A program made the position numbers and the translations under genes. DNA of 64,000 bases. It comes from Jiangella aurantiaca. Its GTDB lineage: Bacteria > Actinomycetota > Actinomycetes > Jiangellales > Jiangellaceae. The stretch covers positions 186,001 through 250,000 of the forward strand of contig NZ_SMLB01000003.1 in assembly GCF_004349105.1 (NCBI RefSeq), read 5' to 3'. The stretch's first letter is position 1; the number at the start of each line of letters is the position of its first letter. Below the pieces are notes generated by a model. The model did no database searches, was not told the origin of the DNA, and saw only the letters and a list, made by a program, of their open reading frames with translations. Below are positions 25,323 to 35,140 of this stretch, piece after piece.

Positions 25323-28063
25323 CACGGCCCGGGCGCGGGTGGTTGCCCGCGCTGCGGATCGCCCGGCGTCAGGTGCGCCGGAGCCTCGGCCGGTCGCTGC
25401 TGATCGCGGTGCTGGTGGGGCTCCCGGTGGCGGGCGCGACCATCGCCGACGTCCTGTACCGCAGCTCCGACTCCCCGGACCGCACCGCGTACGAGCGGAT
25501 GGGCGACGCCGACGCGATCCTCGAGGTGACGCCGTACGACGACCTGCCGGTGCCTGACGACGGCCTGTTGCCGATGGTCGAGCTCATGTATCGCGGGATG
25601 CCCGAGCGCGCCGCGGTGCGCGACCCCGCCTCCGTCGACCTGGCCCCGCTGCTGCCGCCGGGGACGGTGCTGGAACCCGAGCGGCGCAACCACGGCCTCC
25701 GGCTCCGCGACGGCGACACTGTGCTGCGCTCCGCCCTGCTCGACATCGGCTCCCAGGGCGGCCCGCTGACCGACCACGCGTACCGGCTCGACGGCGGGCG
25801 CTGGCCGGAGGCGCGCGACGAGGTCGTGGTGACGCCGCGGGTGGCCGAGCTGCTGGGCCTGGCCGACGACGGCGAGCTGCGGCCCGGCGCGACCGTGACC
25901 CTGGACGACGGGCCGGAGCTGCGCGTCTCGGGTCTGGTGATCGACCCGTTCTCGCTCGACGGCGAGATGGTCAGCGCCGCGCCGGACTCCGTCGCCGCCG
26001 AGTTCGCGGCGGCCACGACGGACGGCGGCTGGGGCGAGTTCTCCGTCACCGGCGGCGCCGGCTACCTGGCCGACTTCCCCGACGGCACGGACATCACCGG
26101 CCTCGGCCTGAGCCTGGCGGCCGAGGGGGTCGGCCTGCTGCCGCGCGACGCCGTCGCCAACCCGGAGCAGTTCTACGAGGACGGAGGGCCGACCGCCTAC
26201 CAGCTGCAACAGGCCGCCCTGGTGGCCCTTGTCGTGGGCCTCGGGCTACTGGAGGTGGTGCTGCTGGCCGGCGCCGCGTTCGCCGTCGGCGCCCGCCGGC
26301 AGGTCCGCGAGGTCGGGCTGCTGGTGGCCGGCGGTGCGAGCGCCGCGCAGGTGCGCCGGACGGTGCTGGCCCAGGGTCTCGTGCTGGGGGTGCTCGGTGC
26401 GGTGCTGGGCCTCGCGGCGGGGGCGGCGCTGGTACCGGCGGCGGCGCCGGTATGGGAGTGGTATCTGGGCCAGCTGATCGACGACTGGACGTTCGGCTGG
26501 GTCGAGCTGGCCGTCGCCGCGGCAGTCGGCGTGCTCTCCGGACTGGCCGCCGCCGTGGTGCCGGCCATCGGCGCGGCGCGGATGCGGCCGGTCGACGCGC
26601 TGGCGGAGCGGTTCCGGACCACGCGGCTGGCGGCGCGGCTGCCGGTGGTCGGGCTCGTGCTGTTCGTCGTCGGCGCCGGTGGTGCGCTCATCGCCGGCCG
26701 GATCCTGGCCGGGAACCTGGAGGACTACGGCCGCCAGCTCGAGCGGCTGGCCGGCACCGGCGTGTACGTCACCCAGCCCGCGACGGCGCCGTACATCGCC
26801 GTCCAGCTGGCCGGTGCGCTGGTCGCGACGGCCGGAGTCGTCGTACTGCTGCCGGGGCTGATCTCGGCGCTGGCGCGTGGCGCGCATCGGCTGGACCTCA
26901 CGGCGCGACTGGCGGTGCGCGACGCCGCCCGGCATCGGCACCGCACGGCGCCGGCTGTCGCGGCCATCGCCATCGTCGTGGCGGGGTCGACGGCGGTCGC
27001 GTTCGGCGCCGGCGGCTCGGCCCGGGCCGACGAGCTGCGCTACACGCCCTCGCTCCCGGACAACGTCATCCGCATCGACGTCGACCCGTACCAGCAGTCC
27101 GCCGACGAGGTTGCCGCGCAGCTCGCCGACGCCGAACAGGCGGTGGCCGGTACCCTGCCGGGCGCCGCCGTGCATCGGCTCACCGACGCCACGGTGCCGT
27201 TCGAGTCTGAGAGCACGATCACCTTCAACGTCGCGTGGCTGCAGGGCTCGCCCGAATGCACCGGCTGCGAGGGGTGGACCAGCGGGTCGGTGTCCGTCGC
27301 GGTGGCCGACCCCGCGGTCATGGCGATCGCGACCGGCCGCGAGCCGGACCCGGCCGACCTCGACGCCGTCGCGGACGGCGCCATGGTGGTCTACGACCGG
27401 ACCTACGTCGGCGCCGGCGGCTCCGTCGTCATCGAGACCTATCCGGCCGACGGCGATCCGGTGCCGGTCCGGTTCCCGGGGCACCTGTCCGAGCGCGACA
27501 TCGCCTACTCGATGGTGCCGGGCGCGTTCGCCGCCGTGGACACGTTGACCGCGGCCGGCTTCCAGCTGATGTCGTCGGCCAGCCTCGTGACGTTCGGCGC
27601 CGCGACCCCGGAGCAGATCGACGCCGCGCTGCAGGCCGCGGAGGCGGCGGGTGCCTGGGTCACCATCGAGGAGGACATCGAGCCCGAGGCCGACCCGGCG
27701 GTCCTGGCGCTCACCGCGGGCGCGGCGTTCGTGACGCTGGTCGGTGTCGCGATCGCGGTCTCGCTGGCGGCCGCCGAGGGCCGCGCCGACCTCGCCACGC
27801 TGGCCGCCGTCGGCGCACCGCCCCGGCGGCGGCGCGGCCTGGCCGGGGCGCAGGCACTGGTCGTGGCCGGGCTGGGCGTGCTGATCGGGTCCGGGCTGGG
27901 CGTCTACTTCGCCTACCTCGTGTGGCCGGCGCTGGGTGCGCCGGAGTTCATCTGGGCCTGGGACTCCCTCGTCGTCACCGGAGTCGCCGTGCCCGTCCTG
28001 GCCGTGCTCGTCGCGGTGCTCCTCACCCCGAGCCGGTTGCCGATGATCAGGAGGGTCGAGTGA
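25319..28063 (+). CDS. FtsX-like ABC transporter permease
   Basis: A 914-residue permease of the FtsX/MacB type, transcribed with the ATPase and PadR. An N-terminal membrane segment (SLLIAVLVGLPVAGATIADV) is followed by an extracytoplasmic domain, then a first FtsX module at about residues 295-500 (LQQAALVALVVGLGLLEVVL), a second set of helices near 520-570, another large extracytoplasmic domain with paired cysteines in SPECTGCEGW, and a final FtsX module near 795-910. The duplicated plan and size match actinobacterial exporters or mechanotransmission-type systems. The start is GTG 25319. The exported substrate is unknown; the PadR context suggests antimicrobial resistance or lipid/peptide export. 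Confidence 0.92.
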   Translation: MTRPGRGWLPALRIARRQVRRSLGRSLLIAVLVGLPVAGATIADVLYRSSDSPDRTAYERMGDADAILEVTPYDDLPVPDDGLLPMVELMYRGMPERAAVRDPASVDLAPLLPPGTVLEPERRNHGLRLRDGDTVLRSALLDIGSQGGPLTDHAYRLDGGRWPEARDEVVVTPRVAELLGLADDGELRPGATVTLDDGPELRVSGLVIDPFSLDGEMVSAAPDSVAAEFAAATTDGGWGEFSVTGGAGYLADFPDGTDITGLGLSLAAEGVGLLPRDAVANPEQFYEDGGPTAYQLQQAALVALVVGLGLLEVVLLAGAAFAVGARRQVREVGLLVAGGASAAQVRRTVLAQGLVLGVLGAVLGLAAGAALVPAAAPVWEWYLGQLIDDWTFGWVELAVAAAVGVLSGLAAAVVPAIGAARMRPVDALAERFRTTRLAARLPVVGLVLFVVGAGGALIAGRILAGNLEDYGRQLERLAGTGVYVTQPATAPYIAVQLAGALVATAGVVVLLPGLISALARGAHRLDLTARLAVRDAARHRHRTAPAVAAIAIVVAGSTAVAFGAGGSARADELRYTPSLPDNVIRIDVDPYQQSADEVAAQLADAEQAVAGTLPGAAVHRLTDATVPFESESTITFNVAWLQGSPECTGCEGWTSGSVSVAVADPAVMAIATGREPDPADLDAVADGAMVVYDRTYVGAGGSVVIETYPADGDPVPVRFPGHLSERDIAYSMVPGAFAAVDTLTAAGFQLMSSASLVTFGAATPEQIDAALQAAEAAGAWVTIEEDIEPEADPAVLALTAGAAFVTLVGVAIAVSLAAAEGRADLATLAAVGAPPRRRRGLAGAQALVVAGLGVLIGSGLGVYFAYLVWPALGAPEFIWAWDSLVVTGVAVPVLAVLVAVLLTPSRLPMIRRVE

Positions 28064-28221
28064 ACAGCACCGCAGTGCGCCGGGCCCGGCAGGCCGCGCG
28101 GCGCCGGACGCTGGAGCTGCTCGCCCTGCGCCGGGCCGAGGCGGCCGGCCGGAGGCCGCCGGAGCGGCGCGCCGAATATCAAGTTCGACCCGGCCGGGCG
28201 GAAGCGGGACCGGACGGGTAA
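28060..28221 (+). CDS. Small arginine-rich ORF coupled to the ABC operon
   Basis: A 53-codon frame starts with GTG inside the stop of the permease (GTGA) and has AGGAGGG six bases upstream, a stronger ribosome site than most here. The peptide (VNSTAVRRARQAARRRTLEL, then ALRRAEAAGRRPPERR) is highly basic and probably helical at its N-terminus. I recognise no family. It ends ten bases before the bpa start. The ribosome site and overlap are real; whether the peptide is made or functional is open. Confidence 0.45.
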   Translation: MNSTAVRRARQAARRRTLELLALRRAEAAGRRPPERRAEYQVRPGRAEAGPDG

Positions 28222-28231
28222 AGATGGTCCC

Positions 28232-28813
28232 ATGACGGAGCCGAACCAGAACGCCGAGACCAACGACACCAACGAGGACGACGAGCAGCGCGTCGTTGTC
28301 GTCGGCCCCGGCGGCATGGCCGTCGAGTCCGCGCCCGGCAGCCACGAGGAGCAGCGCTCGCTCACCGACCTCGTCGAGCAGCCGGCCAAGGTCATGCGCA
28401 TCGGCAGCATGATCAAGCAGCTGCTCGACGAGGTGAAGGCCGCGCCGCTGGACGAGGCGAGCCGCCGCCGGCTGGGCGAGATCCATCGGGCGTCGATCGA
28501 CGAGCTCGAGGACGGCCTGGCGCCGGAATTGGTGGACGAGCTGGAGCGGCTGGCGCTGCCCTTCGACGACGAGAGCGTGCCCACCGACGCGGAGCTGCGG
28601 GTCGCTCAGGCGCAGCTGGTCGGCTGGCTGGAGGGTCTGTTCCACGGCATCCAGACCACGCTGTTCGCGCAGCAGATGGCTGCGCGGGCGCAGCTGGAGC
28701 AGATGCGCCGGGCACTGCCCCCGGGCGTGCAGCTGGCGCCCGGTCAGGCGATGCCCGGTCAGTCGCAGGGCCCCGAAGACGGCGACCAGCGCGGCAGCGG
28801 GATGTACCTCTGA
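28232..28813 (+). CDS. bpa: Bacterial proteasome activator Bpa/PafE
   Basis: A 193-residue protein of the Bpa (PafE, formerly DUF2587) family. It forms a ring that opens the 20S proteasome gate without ATP. The acidic disordered N-terminus (NDTNEDDEQRVVVVGPGG) is followed by the four-helix core (SLTDLVEQPAKVMRIGSMIK, ASIDELEDGLAPELVDELER, GWLEGLFHGIQTTLFAQQMA). The C-terminus ends GSGMYL, close to the GQYL-type end that docks into the proteasome. The family is confined to proteasome-bearing actinobacteria, which helps place the organism. It is followed by a strong hairpin. Confidence 0.95.
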   Translation: MTEPNQNAETNDTNEDDEQRVVVVGPGGMAVESAPGSHEEQRSLTDLVEQPAKVMRIGSMIKQLLDEVKAAPLDEASRRRLGEIHRASIDELEDGLAPELVDELERLALPFDDESVPTDAELRVAQAQLVGWLEGLFHGIQTTLFAQQMAARAQLEQMRRALPPGVQLAPGQAMPGQSQGPEDGDQRGSGMYL

Positions 28814-28827
28814 CGATCATCCCGGCC

Positions 28828-28854
28828 GGCGATCCGCTCCTGGAGCGGATCGCC
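28828..28854. terminator. Bidirectional hairpin between convergent genes
   Basis: A near-perfect palindrome of two 13-base arms (GGCGATCCGCTCC and its complement) around a single base lies 15 bases after the bpa stop and before the end of the convergent DUF6918 gene. It can act as a terminator for both. Confidence 0.7.
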
Positions 28855-28918
28855 GCCGGCCTGGCCGAGCGGCTCGACGACGTCGACCCCGCCCGGCCAC
28901 GCGGGTGAGTGGAGCCCG

Positions 28919-29374
28919 TCAGGCGGCGGTACGGGCGTGGCTCTCGATGACGCTGGCCAGCCGCGGCAGCGCCTCTTCGACGTGCTTCTGCGCCTGCGGG
29001 CGCAGCTTGCTGTAGACCTTCTTGACGCTGTCGCGCTGCGACGCCGCGGCGCGCGCGTCCGAGACGCCGAGGAGGGCGTCGGCGACCTCGGAGCGGCGGC
29101 CCTCGAAGTAGTCGGCGAGCGAGCCGCCACCGGTGGCCTGGAAGTCGGCATAGAACGGCTCGGCGCGCTCCACGAACGAGTCGAGCATGTTGTCGATGGT
29201 CTCCGGGACGAACCCGGCGTTGATCTTCTTCAGGACCGCATAGCCGCCCTTGACGGCCATCCCCGAGACGCCGCTCTTGTCGGAGACCTCGGCGTCGACG
29301 AGCTGGTGGAGGTCCTTGACGACGGCGGGCCGGCGGCTCGGGTCGAGAAGGATCTCGCGGAGTGTGTCAGCCAT
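28919..29374 (-). CDS. DUF6918 family protein
   Basis: A 151-residue all-helical actinobacterial protein of the DUF6918 pattern: MADTLREILLDPSRRPAVVK, LHQLVDAEVSDKSGVSGMAV, then ADALLGVSDARAAAS and KKVYSKLRPQAQKHVEEALP. No catalytic motif or membrane segment is visible. It stands alone, convergent with bpa. The function is unknown. Confidence 0.82.
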   Translation of the reverse strand: MADTLREILLDPSRRPAVVKDLHQLVDAEVSDKSGVSGMAVKGGYAVLKKINAGFVPETIDNMLDSFVERAEPFYADFQATGGGSLADYFEGRRSEVADALLGVSDARAAASQRDSVKKVYSKLRPQAQKHVEEALPRLASVIESHARTAA

Positions 29375-29569
29375 TGTGGGAAGTGCCCCTCAGTATCGAA
29401 ATGATCAAGTGTCACGGTCGTGCTCCGCCACTGTAGAACACGAAGATCGGTGCGGCGAAGAGCGGCTTTCGTCCCTTTTGGTGCGCGAGCGACCTGATGG
29501 GATCAAAGTGGCCGAAGTGGCAACGCGCCACCCCTCCGATGGGGTTCCGAAATGATCACGTTGAGCAGC

Positions 29570-29620
29570 GGCGTTTTCGCTTCACCAGGCATGCAGAGGC
29601 TGGTGAACCGTGAAGACGCC
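29570..29620 (-). terminator. Stem-loop after the HAD hydrolase gene
   Basis: GGCGTTTTCGCTTCACCAG pairs with the sequence CTGGTGAACCGTGAAGACGCC at the other end, with a small bulge and an 11-base loop. It lies immediately beyond the TAG of the minus-strand HAD gene and is a likely terminator. The rest of the 246-bp gap to 29374 shows only two copies of CGAAATGATCA (about 29397 and 29548). Confidence 0.55.
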
Positions 29621-30426
29621 TAGGCGAAGTAGCCGTCGAGGAGCACCGCGAGGCCGTTGGACTCGACGTCGTCGCAGACGGCGTCGGCGACCGCCTTGAC
29701 GTCGTCGGGGGCCTGGCCCATCGCCACGCCGACGCCGGCCCAGCGCAGCATGTCGACGTCGTTGTGGCCGTCGCCGGCGGCGAGTGCGTCGGCCGCTGCC
29801 ACGCCCAGCTGGTCGGCCACCTTGCGCAGACCGGACGCCTTCGAGACGCCCACCGGCATGATGTCCAGCCACGCCGTGTAGCCGATCGCGTAGTCGACGC
29901 TGGGCAGGCCGGAGTCGCGGGCGATCTCGCGCAGGCGCTCGCGGTCGCCGTTGGGCCAGCGCACCACCAGCCGCGTCACCGGCTGCGCGACCAGTTCGTC
30001 GTGCTCGACGACGGTGACGTTGCCGTCGAGATCGCCGGTCGGGAACTCGCCGGTGACGCGGTAGCCGCGGCCCAGCTCCTCGACCGCGAGGACGGCGTCG
30101 GGGATCCGGGCGGTGAAATAGCGGACGGTGTCGGTGATGTCGAACGTCTCGATGTCGAACGGCGTCCGCGTCGCGACGTCGACCACCACCGCGCCGTTCG
30201 AGCAGACCGCATACCCGTCCTTGAGGCCCAGCTGGTCCAGCAGCGGCAGCGTCGAGTGCATCGACCGCCCGGTCGCGACGACGATGTGCGCGCCGGCGTC
30301 ATGCGCTCGGCGCACGGCGTCGACGACCTGCGGTCGCGGCGGCTGGTGGAACTCGGCGTACGTGACCAGGGTGCCGTCGACGTCGAGCGCGATCAGCGCC
30401 GGGCGCCACCCGTCGGCCAGGGTCAC
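29620..30426 (-). CDS. HAD superfamily (Cof/HAD-IIB type) phosphatase
   Basis: A 268-residue HAD hydrolase with a C2 cap, the Cof/YidA type. Motif I is [13 protein letters not shown] near residue 14 (nucleophile and second Asp), motif II is VVATGRSM near 53, and motif IV is [16 protein letters not shown] near 210 with Mg-binding Asp residues; K in [11 protein letters not shown] is motif III. It dephosphorylates sugar phosphates or similar small molecules. GTG 30426 overlaps the serS stop by four bases, so it is read through from serS. This serS-HAD coupling is common in actinobacteria. Confidence 0.92.
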   Translation of the reverse strand: MTLADGWRPALIALDVDGTLVTYAEFHQPPRPQVVDAVRRAHDAGAHIVVATGRSMHSTLPLLDQLGLKDGYAVCSNGAVVVDVATRTPFDIETFDITDTVRYFTARIPDAVLAVEELGRGYRVTGEFPTGDLDGNVTVVEHDELVAQPVTRLVVRWPNGDRERLREIARDSGLPSVDYAIGYTAWLDIMPVGVSKASGLRKVADQLGVAAADALAAGDGHNDVDMLRWAGVGVAMGQAPDDVKAVADAVCDDVESNGLAVLLDGYFA

Positions 30427-31688
30427 GTCGCGACCGGTTCCAGCAGCTCGCGCCCGCCGAGGAACGGCCGCAGCGCCTTCGGCACGTGCACCGAGCCGTC
30501 GGGCTGCTGGTGGTTCTCGAGCAGCGCCACGATCCACCGGGTGGTGGCCAGCGTCCCGTTGAGCGTCGCGACCGGGCGGGTACCGCCGTCGGCGCGCTCG
30601 CGGATGCCGAGGCGCCGGGCCTGGAACGTGGTGCAGTTCGACGTGGACGTCAGCTCCAGCCAGCGCTCCTGCGACGGCAGCCAGGCCTCGCAGTCGAACT
30701 TGCGGGCCGCGCTGGACCCGAGGTCGCCCGCCGCGACGTCGATGACGCGGTACGGCAGCTCCATGTCGCCGAGCATCTGCTCCTCCCACGCGAGCAGGCG
30801 CGCATGCTCGTCGGCGGCGTCCTCCTCGCGGCAGTAGGAGAACATCTCCACCTTGTGGAACTGGTGAACGCGGATGATCCCGCGGGTGTCCTTTCCGTAA
30901 GAACCCGCCTCGCGGCGGTAGCAGGCCGACCAGCCGGCGTAGCGCAGCGGCCCGTCGGAGAGGTCGAGGATCTCGCCGGCGTGGTAGCCGGCCAGCGCGA
31001 CCTCGCTGGTGCCGACCAGGTAGAGGTCGTCGGCCTCGACCCGGTAGACCTCGTCGGCGTGCGCGCCGAGGAAGCCGGTGCCGCCCATGATCTCGGGGCG
31101 CACGAGCGTCGGCGTGATGACCGGCGTGAACCCGGCGGCCACGGCGGTGGCCATGCCGTGGTTGAGGATGGCCAGCTCGAGCTGGGCACCCACGCCGGTG
31201 AGGAAGTAGAAGCGGGCGCCGGAGACCTTCGCCCCGCGCTCGGTGTCGATGGCGTGCAGGCCCTCGCCCAGCTCGAGGTGGTCGCGGACCTTCTCAGGCG
31301 CCGGCTTCGCGCCCATCTCGCGGAGCACGACGTAGTCGTCCTCGCCGCCCGCGGGCACGCCGTCGAGGACGATGTTCGACGGCACCCGCGCCAGCTCGTC
31401 GAGGCGTGCCTGAGCCTCGCCGGCGGCGGCCTCGGCGGTCTTCACCGCGGCCGCGAGGTCGCGGGTCTTCGCCAGCAGCTCCTGCTTCTCCTCGGGCGAG
31501 GCCTTCGGGATCAGCTTGCCCAGGCTCTTCTGCTCCGCGCGCAGACGCTCGAACTCGGCCAGGGAGGACCGGCGCGACTCGTCGGCGGCGAGCAGCTCGT
31601 CGACGACGGCTTCGCTCTCGCCGCGGGCTCGCTGCGAGGCGCGGACACGGTCGGGGTCTTCCCGGATCAGGCGCAGATCTAGCACCAC
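30423..31688 (-). CDS. serS: Seryl-tRNA synthetase
   Basis: A 421-residue class II aminoacyl-tRNA synthetase that charges tRNA-Ser. The N-terminal coiled-coil arm that grips the long variable arm of the tRNA spans about residues 30-105. Class II motifs are visible: motif 2 in [20 protein letters not shown] near residue 255 and motif 3 in [19 protein letters not shown] near 380. The usual family start is [12 protein letters not shown]; both 31688 and 31685 are GTG. It lies downstream of pheA with a 74-base gap and is coupled to a HAD hydrolase gene. Confidence 0.97.
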   Translation of the reverse strand: MVLDLRLIREDPDRVRASQRARGESEAVVDELLAADESRRSSLAEFERLRAEQKSLGKLIPKASPEEKQELLAKTRDLAAAVKTAEAAAGEAQARLDELARVPSNIVLDGVPAGGEDDYVVLREMGAKPAPEKVRDHLELGEGLHAIDTERGAKVSGARFYFLTGVGAQLELAILNHGMATAVAAGFTPVITPTLVRPEIMGGTGFLGAHADEVYRVEADDLYLVGTSEVALAGYHAGEILDLSDGPLRYAGWSACYRREAGSYGKDTRGIIRVHQFHKVEMFSYCREEDAADEHARLLAWEEQMLGDMELPYRVIDVAAGDLGSSAARKFDCEAWLPSQERWLELTSTSNCTTFQARRLGIRERADGGTRPVATLNGTLATTRWIVALLENHQQPDGSVHVPKALRPFLGGRELLEPVAT

Positions 31689-31762
31689 CCGAGGGTATCC
31701 GGCCCGGGCGGCGGAACGCGCGCGGGTTTCCCGACGGCCGCCCCGTGGGCCGCCCCTCAGCG

Positions 31763-32698
31763 TCAGCCGCGCAGCTGCTCCAGCCAGGCCGCGGCGTCGG
31801 CGAAGTCGCCGTTGGACGTGCCCGGCAGCACCGGCGGCCGGACGCCGTCGGCGCGCGGGTAGGAGCCGAGGAAGCGGACGTTGGCGCAGACCCGGCGCAG
31901 GCCCATCATCGCCTCGCCCACCCGGGCGTCGGCGACGTGTCCCTCGACGTCGATGGCGAAGCAGTAGCGGCCCATGCCGTTGCCCGTCGGCCGCGACTCG
32001 ATGCGGGTGAGGTTGACCCCGCGGGTGGCGAACTGTTCGAGGATCTCCAGCAGTGCGCCGGGGTGGTCGTCGCGGATGAACGCGACCAGCGTGGTCTTGT
32101 CGGATCCCGTCGGGCGGCCCGGCTTCCCTGGCCGCGTGACCAGCACGAACCGCGTGACGGCGTCGGAGTCCTCGCCGATGTCGGCGGCCAGCACGTCGAG
32201 CTCGTAGCGTTCGCCGGCCAGCGGCGCGGCGATGGCGGCGTCGTACACCGTGCCGTCGGGGCCGGGCGTCCGGTGTGCGACGGACGCCGCCGCGGCCGCC
32301 GTCGACGGGCCCAGCGCGATGACCGCGTCAGGCAGCTTCGCGGTGACCCAGGCACGGCACTGCGCCTCGGCCACCGGGTGCGTGACGATGCGCCGGACGT
32401 CGGCGAGGTCCGTACCGGGGCGGGCCAGCAGCGTGAACGTCACCGGCAGCAGCACTTCGGCGGTGATGGCGAGCGGCTCGCCGCGGATCAGCTCGTCGAG
32501 CGTGGCGTTGACCGATCCCTCGACGGAGTTCTCGACCGGGACGACGGCGCCGGTCATCTCGCCGGTGCGCACCGCGTTGATGGCGGCGTGCACCGTGGGG
32601 GACGGCTCCAGCGTCGCGCCGGCCAGGGCGGGGAAGCGCAGCGCGGCCGCCTCCGTGAAGGTCGCCTCCGGGCCCAGGTAGGCGTAACGATCGGACAT
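31763..32698 (-). CDS. pheA: Prephenate dehydratase
   Basis: A 311-residue mono-functional prephenate dehydratase, converting prephenate to phenylpyruvate in phenylalanine synthesis. The first lobe begins [34 protein letters not shown] near residue 55 is family-typical. The catalytic-domain end VTRFVLV is near 167. The ACT regulatory domain, which binds phenylalanine, covers about 180-270 ([28 protein letters not shown]). The ATG is at 32698. Confidence 0.96.
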   Translation of the reverse strand: MSDRYAYLGPEATFTEAAALRFPALAGATLEPSPTVHAAINAVRTGEMTGAVVPVENSVEGSVNATLDELIRGEPLAITAEVLLPVTFTLLARPGTDLADVRRIVTHPVAEAQCRAWVTAKLPDAVIALGPSTAAAAASVAHRTPGPDGTVYDAAIAAPLAGERYELDVLAADIGEDSDAVTRFVLVTRPGKPGRPTGSDKTTLVAFIRDDHPGALLEILEQFATRGVNLTRIESRPTGNGMGRYCFAIDVEGHVADARVGEAMMGLRRVCANVRFLGSYPRADGVRPPVLPGTSNGDFADAAAWLEQLRG

Positions 32699-32824
32699 GC
32701 CAAGAAGACTAATGCCCGGCCGACAGCGAGGAGTTCGACAAGGGGAAGAGGATTAGTGTGTCAGCCTGGCCACAATTAGCACTGTCGTTGCCTTCGGATC
32801 GGGCTGGTACGGATACGGTCGACC

Positions 32825-35137
32825 ATGATGGACGTGGAGCGCGCAGGCAGCACCGGCACGCACCCCGGCGCCTTGCGGCTCCGGGTGTGGGCGGTCCGGG
32901 CTCGCGTCGCCGGGCTCCTGGTGGCGGTGCTCGCCGTCGTCGTGCCGCTTCTGACGGCGTCGCCCGCGGCCGCCGAGACCCCGGCGCCCGCCACCACGTC
33001 CGACCCCCAGCAGCGCGTCGTCTTCCTCGGCATCGCCGGCCTGTCGTGGCCCGACATCACCGCCGAGGGCATGCCCACGCTCTACGACATGGCCGGCACC
33101 GAGGCGGCCGGCTCGTTGACCGTGCGCACCGTCCGCACCCGCACGTGCGTCATCGACGGCTGGCTGACGGTCAGTTCCGGGCGCCGCGCCACTGACATCT
33201 TCGACACCGACGGCGACGGCGAGGGCGACCGCTTCTGCCGCCAGCCGCCGGAGCCCACGGCCGCACCGGACGGCCCCGGCGCGATCGTCCCCGGCTGGGA
33301 GCTGCTGCGGCAGCAACAGGACGACAACTCCTACAACGCCGAGATCGGCCTGCTCGGCGACCGGCTGGCCGAGACCGGCGTGTGCGCCACGGCGGTCGGT
33401 CCCGGCGCGGCGCTGGCGCTGGCCGACTCCACCGGCCGCGTCCCGGCGTACCACTCGTTCTCCGGCGACCTCGGCGCCGGGCTGCTGAGCGAGTGCCCGG
33501 TCACCGTCGTCGACCTCGGCGGGCTGCCGAACCCGGCGCCGAACGGCAGCGACGAGATCACCGTCCAGGCCGCCCTCGACGCCCGCCGCCAGGCCGCGGC
33601 GAGCATCGACCAGCTGGTCAAGCGCGTCATCGACCAGCTGCCGCCCGACACCGCGCTGATGATCGCCGGGCTGGCCGACAGCGTCGGCACCCCGGTGCCG
33701 CTGCCCGACGAACCCACGCCGATCCCGCCGGCCGGGCTGCGGGCGGCGCTGGCCTCGGGTCCGATCGCCGACGGCGGCACGTTCGGGCCGCAATGGCTCA
33801 CGTCGTCGTCCACGCTGTGGCCGGGGCTGGTCCAGCTGACCGACATCGCGCCGACGCTGCTCGCCTACGCCGGCGTCGACGACCCCGCGCAGGACATCGT
33901 CGGCCGTCCGTGGCGGGGCTCTGGTGAGCACCCGGGCACCTCCGCGGCCACGGTCGCCGAACTCATCGGCGTCGACCGCGCGTCGGACATCTATCGCGAC
34001 CAGTCCGGACCGTTCTTCCAGCTCCTCGGGGGATTCTTGGTCGTGGTGTGCGCGGCGGCGCTGCTGGCGCTGCGGCGCGGCGTCTCGTTCCGGCCGGTGG
34101 TCCTGCGCGTCGTACAGGTGGTGGCGGTCCTGGTGGCGGCGGCTCCGGTGGCGTCGTACCTCGCCAACATCACCCGGTGGTGGCGCTACGACCAGCCGAA
34201 CACCGTCCTGTGGACGTCGATCGTCGTGTGCGCGGTGGCCCTGACGATTGTCGCGCTGGCCGGGCCGTGGCGGCGCCGCGTCTACGGTCCGCCGGGCGTG
34301 GTGGCCGGCGTGACGGCGACCGTGCTCGCGGTCGACGTCGCCAGCGGGTCGAGCCTGCAGCAGTCCAGCCTGCTGGGGCTGTCGCCGCTGGTGGCCGGCA
34401 GGTTCTACGGCTTCGGCAACATCCCGTTCGCGATCTTCGTGGTGGCCGGCCTGGTGGCCGCCGCCGCACTGGGGCAGTGGCTGCTCGACACCGGCCGGTC
34501 CCGCCGGTTCGCCGCGGGCGCGGTCGCCGTCGTCGGCATGATCGCAGTGGTCATCGACGGCGCGCCGCAGGCCGGCGCCGACGTCGGCGGCATCCTCGCC
34601 GCGATCCCCGGCTTCACGGTGCTCGTGCTCGGCACGCTGGGCGCCCGGGTCACGCTCTCGCGGCTGGTGCTCGCCGCGGCCGGCGCGACGGCGCTGTTCG
34701 GACTGTTCGCGTTCCTCGACTGGCTGCGCCCGCCCGGCTCGCGCACCCACTTCGGCAGCTTCTTCGCCGACGTGCTCTCCGGCGACGCCCTGACGGTGAT
34801 CTTCCGGAAGGCCGAGGCGTCGCTCGGCACGCTGGATCGCTGGCCCATCTACGGCTGGCTGGTGCCGCTGGCGTACCTGCTGATCCTCTGGCTGACCCGT
34901 CCCGACGGCGAGAACGCGGTGAGCCGGACGGTGCAGCACTGGTCGCTGTTCCGGTACCTCGTGTGGGCGGCGCTGCTCACCGGCGCGGCCGGGTTCGCCG
35001 CCAACGACTCCGGCATCATCGTGCCGGCGCTGCTGCTGACGGTCGGCGTGCCGCTGAGCATGGCGGCGGTCGCGGCGGCCCAGCGGCTGGCGCCGGCGTC
35101 GTCGAGCGCCGAGCGCGAGCTGACGCCGTCGCAGTAG
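32825..35137 (+). CDS. Large polytopic membrane protein, unknown function
   Basis: A 770-residue protein. An N-terminal hydrophobic segment (VAGLLVAVLAVVVPLL, then SPAAAET) acts as signal or anchor. Residues about 55-390 form an extracytoplasmic domain with an alkaline-phosphatase-like look: VVFLGIAGLSWPDI, a TCVIDGWLTVSSGRR segment in the place of the nucleophile region, and DTALMIAGLADS. Residues about 400-755 have roughly ten membrane helices. Actinobacterial proteins of this layout are annotated as hypothetical. The nucleophile assignment is uncertain. The gene is divergent from pheA and ends four bases before the convergent NAT gene. Confidence 0.82.
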   Translation: MMDVERAGSTGTHPGALRLRVWAVRARVAGLLVAVLAVVVPLLTASPAAAETPAPATTSDPQQRVVFLGIAGLSWPDITAEGMPTLYDMAGTEAAGSLTVRTVRTRTCVIDGWLTVSSGRRATDIFDTDGDGEGDRFCRQPPEPTAAPDGPGAIVPGWELLRQQQDDNSYNAEIGLLGDRLAETGVCATAVGPGAALALADSTGRVPAYHSFSGDLGAGLLSECPVTVVDLGGLPNPAPNGSDEITVQAALDARRQAAASIDQLVKRVIDQLPPDTALMIAGLADSVGTPVPLPDEPTPIPPAGLRAALASGPIADGGTFGPQWLTSSSTLWPGLVQLTDIAPTLLAYAGVDDPAQDIVGRPWRGSGEHPGTSAATVAELIGVDRASDIYRDQSGPFFQLLGGFLVVVCAAALLALRRGVSFRPVVLRVVQVVAVLVAAAPVASYLANITRWWRYDQPNTVLWTSIVVCAVALTIVALAGPWRRRVYGPPGVVAGVTATVLAVDVASGSSLQQSSLLGLSPLVAGRFYGFGNIPFAIFVVAGLVAAAALGQWLLDTGRSRRFAAGAVAVVGMIAVVIDGAPQAGADVGGILAAIPGFTVLVLGTLGARVTLSRLVLAAAGATALFGLFAFLDWLRPPGSRTHFGSFFADVLSGDALTVIFRKAEASLGTLDRWPIYGWLVPLAYLLILWLTRPDGENAVSRTVQHWSLFRYLVWAALLTGAAGFAANDSGIIVPALLLTVGVPLSMAAVAAAQRLAPASSSAERELTPSQ

Positions 35138-35140
35138 GGG

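Noticed and set aside
28815-28908. Frame TIIPAGDPLLERIAAGLAER after bpa
   Set aside because: There is no ATG, GTG or TTG start, and the DNA is explained by a hairpin terminator.
31690-31762. GGCCGCCCCGTGGGCCGCCC between serS and pheA as a terminator
   Set aside because: It is a direct repeat of GGCCGCCCC-like text rather than a stem, so it cannot form a hairpin.
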